Part shown: positions 31,681 through 42,180 of the stretch, piece after piece
Position numbering within the stretch: the first letter of the stretch is position 1
Layout of the letters: every line of letters starts with the position of its first letter
From: Prorocentrum cordatum
Lineage: Eukaryota; Sar; Dinophyceae; Prorocentrales; Prorocentraceae
Length of the DNA: 64,000 bases
Direction of reading: 5' to 3'
Assembly: GCA_963575745.1 (NCBI GenBank)
Contig: CAUYUJ010011192.1
Coordinates: 124,001 to 188,000 of the forward strand
Program-made: the position numbers and the translations under genes
The notes under the pieces: generated by a model
The model's input: the letters and a program-made list of their open reading frames with translations, nothing else
The model's database searches: none
What the model was told of the DNA's origin: nothing

Positions 31681-31830
31681 GCGTGTGCGCGTGCGTGCGT
31701 GCGTGCGTGCGTGTGTGCGCGCGCGTGCGTGCGTGCGCGTGGCGTGTTTGCGCGTGTGCGCGTGGTGCGCGCGCGTGTGCGGGTGGGCGGTGGCGGTGTG
31801 CATGCGTGGTCGCGGTGCTAAGTGCGGGTG
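31090..31830. repeat. Long (GT)n/(GC)n alternating tract
   Basis: About 740 bp of almost unbroken purine-pyrimidine alternation (GTGTGT, GTGCGT, GCGCGC). It includes a pure TG run at about 31611-31675. It can adopt Z-DNA. Long Cys/Val or His/Thr frames are artefacts. The composition of the related spacer continues to about 32100. Confidence 0.95.
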
Positions 31831-32269
31831 TTGTTTGGGGAGATAAGTCGTTTTATACACAGACGTACATGTGTATATACACGCGCACACACATTTGTAT
31901 GTATATAGTTGTATGTGCATGCAAGCATGCATGCATGTGCATGTACGCATGTGTGGGTGTTTGTATGTGTGTGCGTACGTACGCGCTCGAAGTGGGGGCG
32001 GCGGGGGGCGGCGGGGGCGCGCGGTTTGCGCGCGCGCGTGCGTGCGCGCGCGGCGGGGCGGTGGCGGAGCGGGGAGGGGGGGGCGGGGGGGGGGGGGGCA
32101 ACAGTCACCGCGCCATGTGGCGTTTGTCGTGCGCGCGGGGCGGCGCTTGCCAACGCGGCGGTCGCAGATTCCGTTCCGTTCGCTCGTGCTTGCGCGCGGC
32201 GCCAAGTGCGGGCGCGATTGCATCGGGCAGATGTCCATCTCTGGCGCCCGTCTCGCGGGAGGGGGAGGT

Positions 32270-33045
32270 TGCGTTTGGGAAAAATTCTCTCCGCGGGTGC
32301 GATTTACTTTCTCTGCGCGCGCGATTTATTTCCCCCATGGGTGCGATTTATTCTCTCCAAGGGCGCGATGTACTTTCCCCGCGGGCGCGATGCATTTTCC
32401 CCAGGGGTGCGTTCTCTCCGTGGGCGCGATTGATTTTCTCCGCGGGCGCGATTTATTTTCTCCGTGGCTGCGAAACAGTTTCTCCGTGGCTGTGGTTCAT
32501 TTGCTCCGCGGGTGCGGTTTCTTCTCCCCGCGGGCGCGATTCATTTTCTTCGCGCGCGCGATTTTCTCTCCGAAGGCGCGACTGTTTTTTCTCCGCGGGC
32601 GCGATTTCTCCGCGAGCGCGAACTCAGTTTCCCTGGGTGCTATATTTTCTACTCCGCGGGCGCGGTTTATTGTCTCCGTGGGTGCGGTTGTTTTTAACCG
32701 CGTGCGCGAATTATTCTCTCCATGGGCGCGATTTATTTTCCCCGTGGGCGCGATTGATTTTCTCCGCGGGTGCGATTCAATTTTCCGTGAATGCGTTTTC
32801 TTCACCGTGGGCGAGATCTACGTTCCCCCCTCGCGCGATGTTTTCTCCGCGGGCGCGATTTATTTTCCCCAAGGGTGCCATTGATTTTCTCCGCGGGCGT
32901 GGTTTATTTTTCCGTGGGCGCGATTTATTTTTTCCCGTGGCCACGATTCATTTCCGCGGGTGCGATTGATTGTCGCAGCGGGTGTGATTCATCTTCTCCA
33001 TGGGCGCGATTTAGTTTTCCCCGTGGGCGAGATTTAATGAGGGGG
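32270..33045 (+). repeat. 22-bp minisatellite, about 35 units
   Basis: The unit GGGCGCGATTTATTTTCTCC plus GC repeats head to tail, with units of 18-23 bp. It gives open frames on both strands (for example RGRDLFSPWA on plus). Variation is mainly CG/TG and AT substitutions. Confidence 0.95.
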
Positions 33046-33429
33046 CGCCTTCCAATCTGATCTCCCCGATGCGGCGGCGACGGGCCCGTCGCGGACGGAT
33101 GCGCAAAAACGATCTGTCCGCCGCGCGGAACTATTGAGAAATGATTGTATAAAGTTGTGCGATGCGCGATGGGCGCGCCGTGGACAGTGAAGTTCAACCA
33201 CGCGTGGCGCGCAATATTTTCGGCGCGACGGCGACGGCGGGTGGTCAGACAGATGCGCAGCACGTAACCAGGCACGTTCGCCGACGGTGCGACAGCGGCC
33301 GCCGAGGCCGCGACAGAAAGACAATTCGCTTGTTTCCGGAACTCCCCGCGCGGTGCGACGGCGACGGGGGGTGGCCAGACGACGGGGGGTGCCGCGACAG
33401 ATACACAGCCGTCGGAGGGCGGCCCGACA

Positions 33430-33850
33430 GATGGGCCCAGCCTGCTATGGACCTCCGACACGCGCGCGCGCGAGTTCTGTAGCGTCCACAATAGAAAGTC
33501 GACGCGCCCGTCGGCCTCCTTAAAGAGCCACAGAAATTTAGAATTCGGTTTTTAAATTCCATGTCGACTTTTCTATTGTGGACAACACAGAACTCCGACG
33601 CGCGCGCGCGCGTCGGGGGTCTGTAGCGCCCACAATAGAGAAGTCGACGCGCCCGTCGGCCTCTTTGAAGAGCCACAGAATTTTAGAATTCAGTTCAAGA
33701 ATTGCATATCGACTTTTCTCTTCTGCACAACAAAGAACTCCGACGCGCGCGCGCGCGCGCGTCGGGGGTCTGTGGCGCCCGCAATAGAGAAGTCGACGCG
33801 CCCGTCGGCCTCCTTAAAGAGCCACAGAAATGTAGAATTCAGTTTTTAGA
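33430..33850 (+). repeat. 144-bp hairpin satellite, block 1 (three units)
   Basis: Units are anchored by GTCGACGCGCCCGTCGGCCT at 33498, 33643 and 33792. Each unit carries CGACTTTTCTATTGTGG and its inverse CCACAATAGAGAAGTCG. They flank a loop of about 60 nt containing a CGACGCGCGCGCGCG-type palindrome. GAATTCAG lies near each junction. Four further units lie at 35400-35965. Confidence 0.85.
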
Positions 33851-33954
33851 CGCAGCACCCCGCAAGCGCGGATAAGAGTGAGGGGGCGGGCGCGGGCGAC
33901 GCGGGCGTCGTCGAGCCGGCGGACCTCGTGGCCCCCACCTTCCCTGTCGATGGC

Positions 33955-34225
33955 GATATCCTCCTCCTCCTCCTCCTCCCCCCCCCCTCCTCTTCCTCGT
34001 CCTCATCGTCGTTGTCCTCCTCCTCCTCCCCCCTCCTCCTCCTCCTGTTCTTCCTCGTCCTCCCTCTCCCCCCCTCGTCCTTTCATCGTCGTCCTCCCCC
34101 TCATCGGCCTCCATCATCGTCCTCCCATTGTCGTCCATCACCATCATCCCCCCCCTCCCCCCCTCCTCGTCCTCCCCCTTCCCGCCCCCCCCCCTCGTCC
34201 TCCTCCTCCTTTTCTCTCTCCACAT
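33955..34225. repeat. Pyrimidine-rich TCC/TCG tract
   Basis: CCTCCTCC, CGTCCTC and CCCCCC runs over about 270 bp. Confidence 0.9.
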
Positions 34226-34429
34226 TTCCTTGCATCCTCTCTTCTGCCGCGTTCTCCTCGTCCCCTGTTTACTCCCCTGCCTCCCCCTCCTTTCCCAAGA
34301 TACTACAACGCAGTCCTTTTTTCTACTTTATGCTTCCTGCCTTCTCTGATCAAGGCAACTCGCCAGGGCAAAGTTGCTGGGCGGGCGGCGTGGATGCGCG
34401 GTGCTTGAAGAGGCCCTTGCGGGCTCAGA

Positions 34430-34885
34430 CGGCATGCGAAAATCCGCCGCCGCGTTTGCGCGGCATTGGTTTGTTCAGTGAACGTGGTTTAGGTCGCGGG
34501 TGTCGCGGGCTCTCCACCTACCCTGGAAGAATACAAAAGCAACCCGCCGCAGGCGCCAACAAAAATTCGCTCGCCCACTGAACGTGGTTTGGGTCGACAC
34601 CCGCGGGCTCTCCACCGGGAACGGATGCAAAAGATACCCGCCGCAGGCGCCGAAAAATGCAGTTTGCACCCTGACGCGGTCGCGGGTGGCCCGCGGGCTC
34701 TTCACCTGAAACGAATGCAAAAGATGCCCGCCGCAGGCGCCGAAAAATGCGGCCTGTGCCCAGAACGTGGTTTGGATCGCGGGTTGGTCGCGAGTTGGTC
34801 ACGGGGTGGGTCGCGGGCTCTCCACCTGGAAGGAATGCAAAAAAAAACCGCCGCAGGCGCCGAAAATTGTTGTTTGTACCTTCAG
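34430..34885 (+). repeat. ~90-120-bp minisatellite, four units
   Basis: CCGCCGCAGGCGCCGAAAAA occurs at about 34544, 34638, 34728 and 34848. Each is preceded by CGGGCTCTCCACCTGGAA and followed by GAACGTGGTTTGGGTCGCGG. The last unit is longer because its GGGTCGC part has expanded. Confidence 0.85.
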
Positions 34886-34889
34886 CGTG

Positions 34890-35270
34890 GTTAGGGTCGA
34901 AGGTGGGCCGCGGGTGGGTCGCTGGGTGGGTCGCGGGTGGGTCGCGGGTGGGTCGCGGGTGGGTCGCGGGGTGGGTCGCGGGTGGGTCGCGGGTGGGTGC
35001 GGGTTGGTCGCAGGTGGGTCGCGGGGTGGGTCGCGGGTGGGTCCGCGGGCGGGTCGCGCGGAGTGGGATCCGCGGGGTGGGTCGCGGGGGGTGGGGGTCC
35101 GGCCGGGGCGGGACGCGGGGTGGGTCGCGGGGTGGGTCGCGGGGTGGGTCGCGGGGTGGGTCGCGGGGTGGGTCGCGGGTGGGTCGCGGGTGGGTCGCGG
35201 GTGGGTCGCGGGGCGGGTCGCGGGGTGGGTCGCGGGCGGGTCGCGGGGCGGTCTGCGGGCGGGACGCCGA
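34890..35270 (+). repeat. GTGGGTCGCGG minisatellite, ~35 units
   Basis: 10-12-bp units (GGGTGGGTCGC, GGGGTGGGTCGC) repeat across about 380 bp. The unit equals the GGGTCGCGGGT segment of the neighbouring 34430-34885 repeat, so this array probably arose by secondary amplification of that segment. Confidence 0.9.
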
Positions 35271-35338
35271 CAACAAACAACAACAACAAACAACAACAAA
35301 CAACAACAAACAACAACAACAAACAACAACAACAACGA
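35271..35338. repeat. (CAA)n/(CAAA)n microsatellite
   Basis: ACAACAACAAACAACAAC-type repeat of about 68 bp. Confidence 0.9.
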
Positions 35339-35399
35339 GAATCCGCGCCGCGGAATTCCACTTCAGCCACGCACCCAGGGACAGTGAATGACCGCTCGG

Positions 35400-35965
35400 C
35401 CCCCTCACTCTGATTTGCATATCGACTTTTCTCTCGTGGACAACGCAGAAATCCGACGCGCGCGCGGGGGGGGCCTGTGGCGCCCACAATAGAGAAGTCG
35501 ACGCGCCCGTCGGCCCCCTTAAAGAGCGGCAGAAGTTTAGAATTCAGTTTCTAGATTTGCACATCGGCTTGCTTTTGTGCACAACGCAGAACTCCGACGC
35601 GCGCGCGCGCGTCGGGGGTCTGCGGCGCCCACAATAAAGAAGTCGACGCGCCCGACGGCCTCCTTAAAGAGACGCAGAAATTTAAAATTCAGTTTTTAGA
35701 TTTGCATATCGACTTTTCTCTTGTGGACAACACAGAAATCTGACGCGCGCGCGGCGGGAATCTGTAGTGCCCACAATAGAGAAGTCGACGCGCCCGTCGG
35801 CCTCCATACAGAGCCACAGAATTTTAGAATTTGGTTTTTGAAATTGCATGCCGACTTTTCCATTATGGACAACACAGAACTCCGACGCGCGCGCGCGCGC
35901 CGGGGGTCTGCAGCGCCCACAATAGAAGTCGACGCGCCTGTCGGCCTCCTGAAAGAGCCACAGGT
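35400..35965 (+). repeat. 144-bp hairpin satellite, block 2 (four units)
   Basis: Anchors GTCGACGCGCC at 35498, 35642, 35784 and 35928. Structure is as in block 1, with the same hairpin arms. The 1.5 kb separating the blocks holds unrelated minisatellites. Confidence 0.85.
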
Positions 35966-36112
35966 GGCCGTGTTTGTGCGGTGTTGGCTCCGTTTGTGCG
36001 GGGCTGTCTCCGTTTGTGCGGCGTTGGCTCCGCTTGTGCGGCGTTGGCTCCGTTTGCGCGGCGTTGGCTCCGTTTGTGCGGCCTTGGCTCCGTTTGTGCG
36101 GTGTTGGGATCC
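35966..36112 (+). repeat. 20-bp minisatellite, seven units
   Basis: TTTGTGCGGCGTTGGCTCCG repeats head to tail with a few substitutions, starting inside the end of the satellite block. Confidence 0.9.
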
Positions 36113-36369
36113 CATCGGGGTTCTTCGGGGCGATTGGGGATTTGCATTGGGGCCCGGGAGGCTTTCCCCCCACCTGAGAATTCGGGTCCGCTCCTCCCTC
36201 CGCGCGCCGCCGCGCGCGCCCCCCGCGCGCTGGGGGGGCGGCTTCTCGACGACGTCGTCGCCGCCGCTGTTGCCCCCCCGTCGCGTTGACATTCTCCGGG
36301 GCTAACCTTCGGTCCTAACGTGCTCCGCGCGCCCGGCCCGCGGGGCGCAATCCCACTGTGCTAAAATTG

Positions 36370-36632
36370 CCTCCCCCGCTTCTCGAGCGTGGGATTTCCG
36401 CTTTACTAAAGTGGGTTTGCCCGCTATACTAAAATGGCTTTCCCGCTTGAATAAAGTGGCGTGCCCGCTCTACTAAAGTGTCCTGTCCGCTTGAGTAAAG
36501 TGTCGCCTCCGCCTTACTAAAGTGGCGCTGCTTGGCATTTTACAGCAAACGAACCCCTTCGTCCACTGTGCTAAAGTGGCGTGCCCGCTTTTGTAAAGTG
36601 GCGTGCCCGCTTAACTAACGTGGTTCGTCTGC
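36370..36632 (+). repeat. ~22-bp CTAAAGTGGCG minisatellite
   Basis: CTAAAGTGGCGTGCCCGCTT and variants occur about ten times, with a non-repetitive gap near 36525-36565. Confidence 0.8.
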
Positions 36633-36769
36633 CAAGCGCATTTTTTTTCGGTCCGAGAGCTGTCAATTCTGGCACCGAGAATTGATAATAATCGGGCCCT
36701 GGGTTCATCAGAGTGCGGGGGGGCGGCGGCCTGGGGGGGCGGCGTCGTGGGCCACAGAAGTCCCACATG

Positions 36770-37080
36770 GCGCACAGGCCCCCCAGGCCCCAGAAACCAC
36801 GCAAGACCCCACAAGACCCCGAGGACCCACAAGCCACACAGGCTCCGCAAGCCCCACAGGCCCCACAGGTTCCACAAACACGATGGACCGCACACGCCCC
36901 GCAGGTCCCAGACTCTCACGCGGCCCCGCATGTCGCACCAGCGCCGCGCGTCGAGCGCGCCCCGCTGGCGCCACAGGCCCGGCAATTCGCAGAAGCACCA
37001 CAGGTCTCACAGGCCACCCAAATCATGCATGCCCCATGAATCCCACAGGCCGCTGAGGCCCACAAGGCCCGCGGGTCGCG
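36770..37080 (+). repeat. CCCCACAGG-type short repeat
   Basis: Degenerate 9-12-bp words (GGCCCCACAGG, CCACACAGGCTCCGCAAG) over about 300 bp. Confidence 0.6.
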
Positions 37081-37316
37081 CTGACCTTGGGCTCCGACGC
37101 GCGAGATTACCAGGCTGAGGATTCACGGGCTATGGATGCATCAACCTTGAATGCAAGACGATAAATCCAGGGGTTCGGGCCCCTCGGCCCCGGACCCCCT
37201 GGCCCCGGGCGTCAAAGCCGCCGACCGGGGCATTGAACGCGAGTGGGCCGCCAGGTCCAAAACCAAGGGCCCTAGGCTTCAGAGCTATGGGGTCTAGGGG
37301 CCCCGTCCCTTCTACT

Positions 37317-37620
37317 CGCCATCATTTCCCTTCGTCCGCCCATTCCCCCTCCTCCGCCTCGTCGCCCTCCTCCTCATCCCCCCGCCCCCCCATCCCTCCC
37401 TTCCTCCTTCTTCATCCCTCTCTTATAAATAGCTCCACCCCTCCTCCTTCCCCCCGCCCTCCTCCTTCAGCCCCTCCCCCCCCTCCCCCCGACCCCATCC
37501 AGCCTCTTCCCTTTCCTCCTCCCCCCCTCCCTGCGGCCGTTTTTCTACCAACCTTTTCGATCTTTTTTTGTTTTTTCCTCTCGCCTCCCCCCCCTTCCTT
37601 CCCCGCCCCCCTCCTCTCCC
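37317..37620. repeat. Pyrimidine-rich tract
   Basis: C-rich TCC/CCCTCC DNA, nearly purine-free over about 300 bp. Confidence 0.9.
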
Positions 37621-37717
37621 TGATGAATTCGAGCCGTGGGCGCGGAACGTGCGACGACCTATGAGATGATGTTTGGGTTGATTTTTCTGGGGGGGGGGGG
37701 GCGGGGGGCGAGGATCA

Positions 37718-38260
37718 GGGCGCGCGGCTCGAGCGAGCAAGCGCTTCCCCATTGCCCCACGAACAATTTGCATTGGAAAAGGGGCGCGGCGCAATGGGCA
37801 GTTTGCCATATGCACGGGGGGTTGCCGCCTTGACGCGCGCCTTCCACTCGAAACGATCGTTCGCCGCGGCGCGATTGCCCGGCGGGGCCCGGCCGCGACG
37901 TCGAGCACCCTTCTCGCGCCATTCCCCCCCCACTGCGGCGCGACGCGCGCCGAACAATGCGCGCGCCCGCGCGCTGCGCGCGGCACCCGCCCCCCCCGCC
38001 CCCCCGCCCCCAGCCCGCCCCGCCGCGCCCCACCCAACCCCACCCCCCTCCCATTTCCCCACGCCCCCGCATCCCCCGCGCGTCCTCAACCAAACGAACG
38101 CGCGATGTCGCGCGTTCCAGGGCGCCGTCGAGGGCCGCAGACCCCCGCCGCGCCCCGCGCGCGTTTTGCACGGCGGGGGTCGCCGATGAATAACAAACGC
38201 CCCCGCGCGAACCCCGTCGCCGGCGCCCGCCCTTGACAAAAACATTCATCCTGTTTCGCG
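37718..38260 (+). repeat. Degenerate duplication, unit 1
   Basis: CGGCTCGAGCGAGCAAGCGC, ATTGCCC, TTCCACTCGAAACGATCG and, near the end, CCTTGACAAAAACATT match unit 2 at 38515-38950 in the same order. No gene was identified. Confidence 0.55.
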
Positions 38261-38514
38261 GCCGCTGCGCCTGGGCCGCGACCGCCCGCGCTGGAACGAC
38301 GAAGCCTGCTCGGATCGCCCGCGGCGCCCGGGCGCCAGCGCCCCGCGCGCGAAGCGGGATTTGGCGACCCCTGTTTGCCAGGGGTGGCATGTGCGGAAGG
38401 CGATTTCACTGCCCCTACCTATTGCGGACTCTCCGGGGCACCGGGGGTAGCGCGCGAAATAGGGGGCGGAGCGGGGGGCGCGACGAGCATGGGTAGGACG
38501 CTTTCGCGGGGGGC

Positions 38515-38950
38515 CGGGCAGGGCCCGAGACGGGCAGCTCGAACGAGCGAGCGCGACCCAATTGCCCTGCGCCCCTGTTGCGCTGGAAGCACCAGCTGCG
38601 CAACGCAACGGGTGGCGGGTCGCGCAGGGCGCTGTCACTCTGGCGCGCGAGTTCCACTCGAAGCGAACGCATCCAGGGGCGCACTTGCCCGGCTGTGAAT
38701 GGCTGGGGCGCCTGCCATCATAACCCTCATCACCGCCTTTCACGCGCCCTCTTCACCCCCCCAATCCCTCGCGCCCTCACTTCAAAAGCGGCGGGGGGGG
38801 CCGATGGCCCCCGCTGTGACCCGCGTGCTCTGCGTGGCGAGGGTTGCCAGTGATTCAGACAACGGCCGAATGGCCCGCCGCGCGACCCCTGGCAGCCATG
38901 CCCCTCCTTAACAAAAACCTGCCCCCCTTTTTGTGGCCGCCGCGCTCGCC
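38515..38950 (+). repeat. Degenerate duplication, unit 2
   Basis: GCAGCTCGAACGAGCGAGCG, ATTGCCC, TTCCACTCGAAGCGAACG and CCTTAACAAAAACCTG correspond to unit 1. The offset is about 0.7-0.8 kb, reflecting different internal lengths. Confidence 0.55.
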
Positions 38951-39600
38951 GCCGCGAACGCCGCGGCCCCTGTGGTTATCCCATCCCAGGTCGATGATCT
39001 TGCAACGAGCCTGGTAGCGGGGTTCGCTACGGAGCAAGTCACGGCGTCCTCGCGCTGGCAATTGACCGTGCGCCCCTCCGTCATCTCTGTGAAACTCATG
39101 GAGCGCCTGAGCTCGCGAGGGGCTCCACCGGGGTTGAGGGCGACGTCGGCGCGTGGTCGGGCGCTGTTCATGTCGGTGGCGAGCGCGCTCGAAGCGAGCA
39201 AGTCCTGCGCCCGGTGACGCAATAGATGCACATGCTCGCGCTCGGGTGGTTCACGAGAAGCGACCCCGCCGCGACCGCCGCCGCCGCCTTGCGAGCCGGC
39301 TCCGCCAGGCATCGCGCAGATGAGCCAGACAAGGAGGGCGCGCCGCTGGATGTGCCCAAGTGCGCGGTGCCCCCCCCCCCCCCGTCCGCCCCCCGATCCG
39401 TCGCGGGCGGGGCCCGCCCCCCCCCCCTCCCCTTCGTTCCCGATCCGTCGTCGGGGGCCCCGCCCCCTGTCAGAAGGGGAGAAAGCCCACCCCCTCTCCT
39501 TCGGCCGCCAAATTCGCACCCCCCCTCCCGCCCCCCCTTTCGCCGCGGCGCCCCCGGTCTCCAGAGCCCGACCCCTGCCGCCCCTCGCGCTGATCCTCAC
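38951..39600. other. GC-rich segment without recognised gene
   Basis: Both strands carry open frames of 60-230 codons; none has a motif I recognise. It ends in C-rich sequence with CCCCAAACCCTGGCCCC just before the heptamer array. Confidence 0.4.
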
Positions 39601-39639
39601 CCCTACCCTGGCCCTGTAATCCTAGCCCCAAACCCTGGC

Positions 39640-40930
39640 CCCAATCATTACTCACTACTCATTACGCACTACTCACTACCCACATTCCACTACTCGCTAC
39701 TCACTACTCACTTCTCACTACTCACTACTCACTACCAACTACCCACGACTCACTACCCACTACCTACTAATCACTACTCCCAACTCCCCTCCCTACTCCC
39801 TGCTCGCTACAAACCTTTCACTACTCACTACCCGCTACTCAGTACTCAAGACTCACACATCAAAACTCACCATCCACTACTCACTAATCACAAACCACTA
39901 CTCACTACCCACTAGCCACTATCCACTAACCACTACTCACACTTAACTACAAAGTACTCACTGCCCACAACCCACTATTCACTTTCCACTACTCGCTACT
40001 TTCCACTCCCTGCCCCCATACACAGTACTCACTACTCACTACTCACTACTCGCTACTCCATGCACCCCACTTGCTACCCAATACGCACTATTCATTACCC
40101 ACTACTCACTACTCACTACGCTCCCACTACCCACGACTCACTACTTTCTACTCCCTACTCGCTACTCCCAACTCACTACTCACTACTCACCACACAATAC
40201 TTGATACCCACTACTCACTAAACGCTACTCACTGCCCACTACTCAATACTCGCTTAGCGCTACTCACCACACACTAACCACTATCCACTACTTACTACTG
40301 AATACTCATAATTCAATACTCACTACGCACTGCCTACAACTCGCTTCTCACTATCCGCTGCTCGCTACCCGGTACAAAAACATTCATGACCCACTGCGCA
40401 CTACTCGCTATTCACTGCTCACCACTCCCTACTCCCTACCCACTAATGACGAAACGCAAGTCACGAGTCACTACTCACTACTCGCGACTCACTAGTCAGT
40501 AATATCTACCCGCTACCCCCAACTCATTACCCATTACTCAATACCCACTTCTCGCTTCTCACTACTCACTACTCGCTACTTCCTACTCACCACTCACGAC
40601 TCACTACTCATTACTCGCTACTCCCTACTCGCTACGGCCTACTCCCTACTCATTACTGACTCCTGACTACTCCCTCCTCCCTACCCACTACTCACAACGC
40701 CATACACGCTACTCACTGCCCACTAGTCGCTACTCCCTACTCGCTAGCCCCTACTCGCTACTCGCTACTCACCACTCACTAGTCACTACTCTCTACTCAC
40801 TGCGCACTACTCACCACCCACTCGCTATTCGCTACTGTCTACTGTCTACCCCCTCATCCCTTCTCCCTGTTTACTACTCACTATGCACTACTCACTACAC
40901 ACTACTCACTCCTTACTGCTCACTACTCAC
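39640..40930 (+). repeat. Degenerate heptanucleotide (ACTCACT)n array
   Basis: About 1.3 kb of seven-base units (ACTCACT, ACCCACT, ACTCGCT and others), roughly 180 copies. The plus strand is strikingly poor in G. The 7-bp period equals that of plant/alga-type telomeres (TTTAGGG), and CCCCAAACCCTGGCC sits at its left border, but the unit itself is not telomeric. Confidence 0.95.
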
Positions 40931-40954
40931 AACTCCTTACTCATGATCGTCGTC

Positions 40955-41240
40955 GTCGTCGTCGCCTCCTCCTCCTCCTCCTCCTCCTCCTCCTCCTCCC
41001 CCTCCTCCCCCTCCTCTCCCTCCCCCTCTCGAAGCCTTCGTGAAGCCAGTTCCAGAAACACTCGAACTATCCAGAAACCGAAATCAAAGATCCCGAGGCC
41101 AGACCCCCCCCCCTTGCGGGAGGGGCCCCCTCCCCAGCCCCCTGTACGGCGCAAAAGGGGGGAGGGGGGGGGGAGAGGGGGGGGGTCGAAAATCTCACCC
41201 CGCCATTGAAGGGGGAGAAAGGGAGGGGGGGGTTGCGAGC
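40955..41240. repeat. (TCC)n, then G-rich low complexity
   Basis: TCG/TCC triplets (40948-41030), then C/G homopolymer-rich sequence with GGGAGGGGGGG runs to about 41235. Confidence 0.85.
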
Positions 41241-41254
41241 ACTTCCCCCCGTTT

Positions 41255-41689
41255 GTGTACTCAGGGTCATACACTGGCGCGTTTTCCCGGATAAGGGCGG
41301 CCACGAAAAACATGGGGATGCTGCCCCAGAGCGTCAAGATGGATATCCTCCTCGACAGGACTCCAGCACGATGGGAGCTGCGGGGGCGCCTTGGCTTTCT
41401 GGCCTGCGCAAGGGCGAATGCCATGTCGAAGTTGAGGCCACGTGTAGTGGCCTTGGTCGAGGCCAAGGGTGGTGAATCTGGTGCGATGACCTCCAATGTT
41501 CCAGTCGAGTGGTGCGAAGTGCTTGCGATGACAACAAACACTGTCGCGCACGTCGCGAAGCACGGTGTTAGCCGAGGGAGGAACCTCGCCAGCATGCCCA
41601 ACGTGAAGCTGTGGCCAGTATCGGTGGGTTGCGATGGGTCGTGGGGAACGTCGTGGCGTTCCCGTGTGGGCGTGTTCACTATCGAGTAA
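41255..41689 (+). CDS. Possible hypothetical protein fragment
   Basis: Not recognised. The plus frame of about 144 codons is non-repetitive and protein-like: KNMGMLPQSVKMDILLDR, ARWELRGRLGFLACARANAM and KLRPRVVALVEAKGGE. It ends SRVGVFTIE-stop. The minus strand is also open over much of the same interval, so the strand and even coding status are uncertain. There is no domain or neighbour to suggest a role. Confidence 0.3.
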   Translation: MYSGSYTGAFSRIRAATKNMGMLPQSVKMDILLDRTPARWELRGRLGFLACARANAMSKLRPRVVALVEAKGGESGAMTSNVPVEWCEVLAMTTNTVAHVAKHGVSRGRNLASMPNVKLWPVSVGCDGSWGTSWRSRVGVFTIE

Positions 41690-41999
41690 TCGCCTGCAGC
41701 TTATTTCTCCTCGCGACCGGATCTTCACAGAGACTCGAACGATGTTGCTTGCCTGTGAGCGTACGCGGACGTGAAAGGCAGTGTGACTGCGCATCCACGT
41801 CGCACTCTGCGAACGTTCCGTGGATTGTGAGTTTGGATCGCCCCCAACTCCGCTACAAACTAGAATTGTGGGGGTGGGGGGCTTGACGTGAGAAAACATG
41901 GCGGCAGTAAGATGCACATGGCGGGTTTCCCACTCATCGATGCATGTCTAGCGAGCGCCGCCGCTGCAGCCCAAAGGCGGCAAAACATCCGAATGGAGT

Positions 42000-42180
42000 G
42001 AGGAGGATGAGAGGGAAAATGAGGAGGAGGACGACGACGAACATCTGGACGATATGGAAAACGATGAGGAGGATGAAAACGAGGGGGATGAGAACGAAGA
42101 GGAAAACGAGGAGGGCGCAAGCAGGGGGCTTAGAGGGAAGACGAAGTCGAGGGAAAGGAGAAGCACTAGGGAAGGGGGGG
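42000..42180. repeat. Purine-rich GAG/GAT tract
   Basis: GAGGATGAGAACGAGG-like degenerate triplets over about 180 bp. Confidence 0.75.

Noticed and set aside
30901-32969. Frames of 445 (minus) and 564 (plus) codons
   Set aside because: They are encoded by alternating GT/GC DNA and the 22-bp minisatellite; His/Thr or Cys/Val monotony is not a protein signature.
39640-40930. A true telomere
   Set aside because: The unit is ACTCACT, not TTTAGGG or another known telomere word, and unique sequence lies on both sides.
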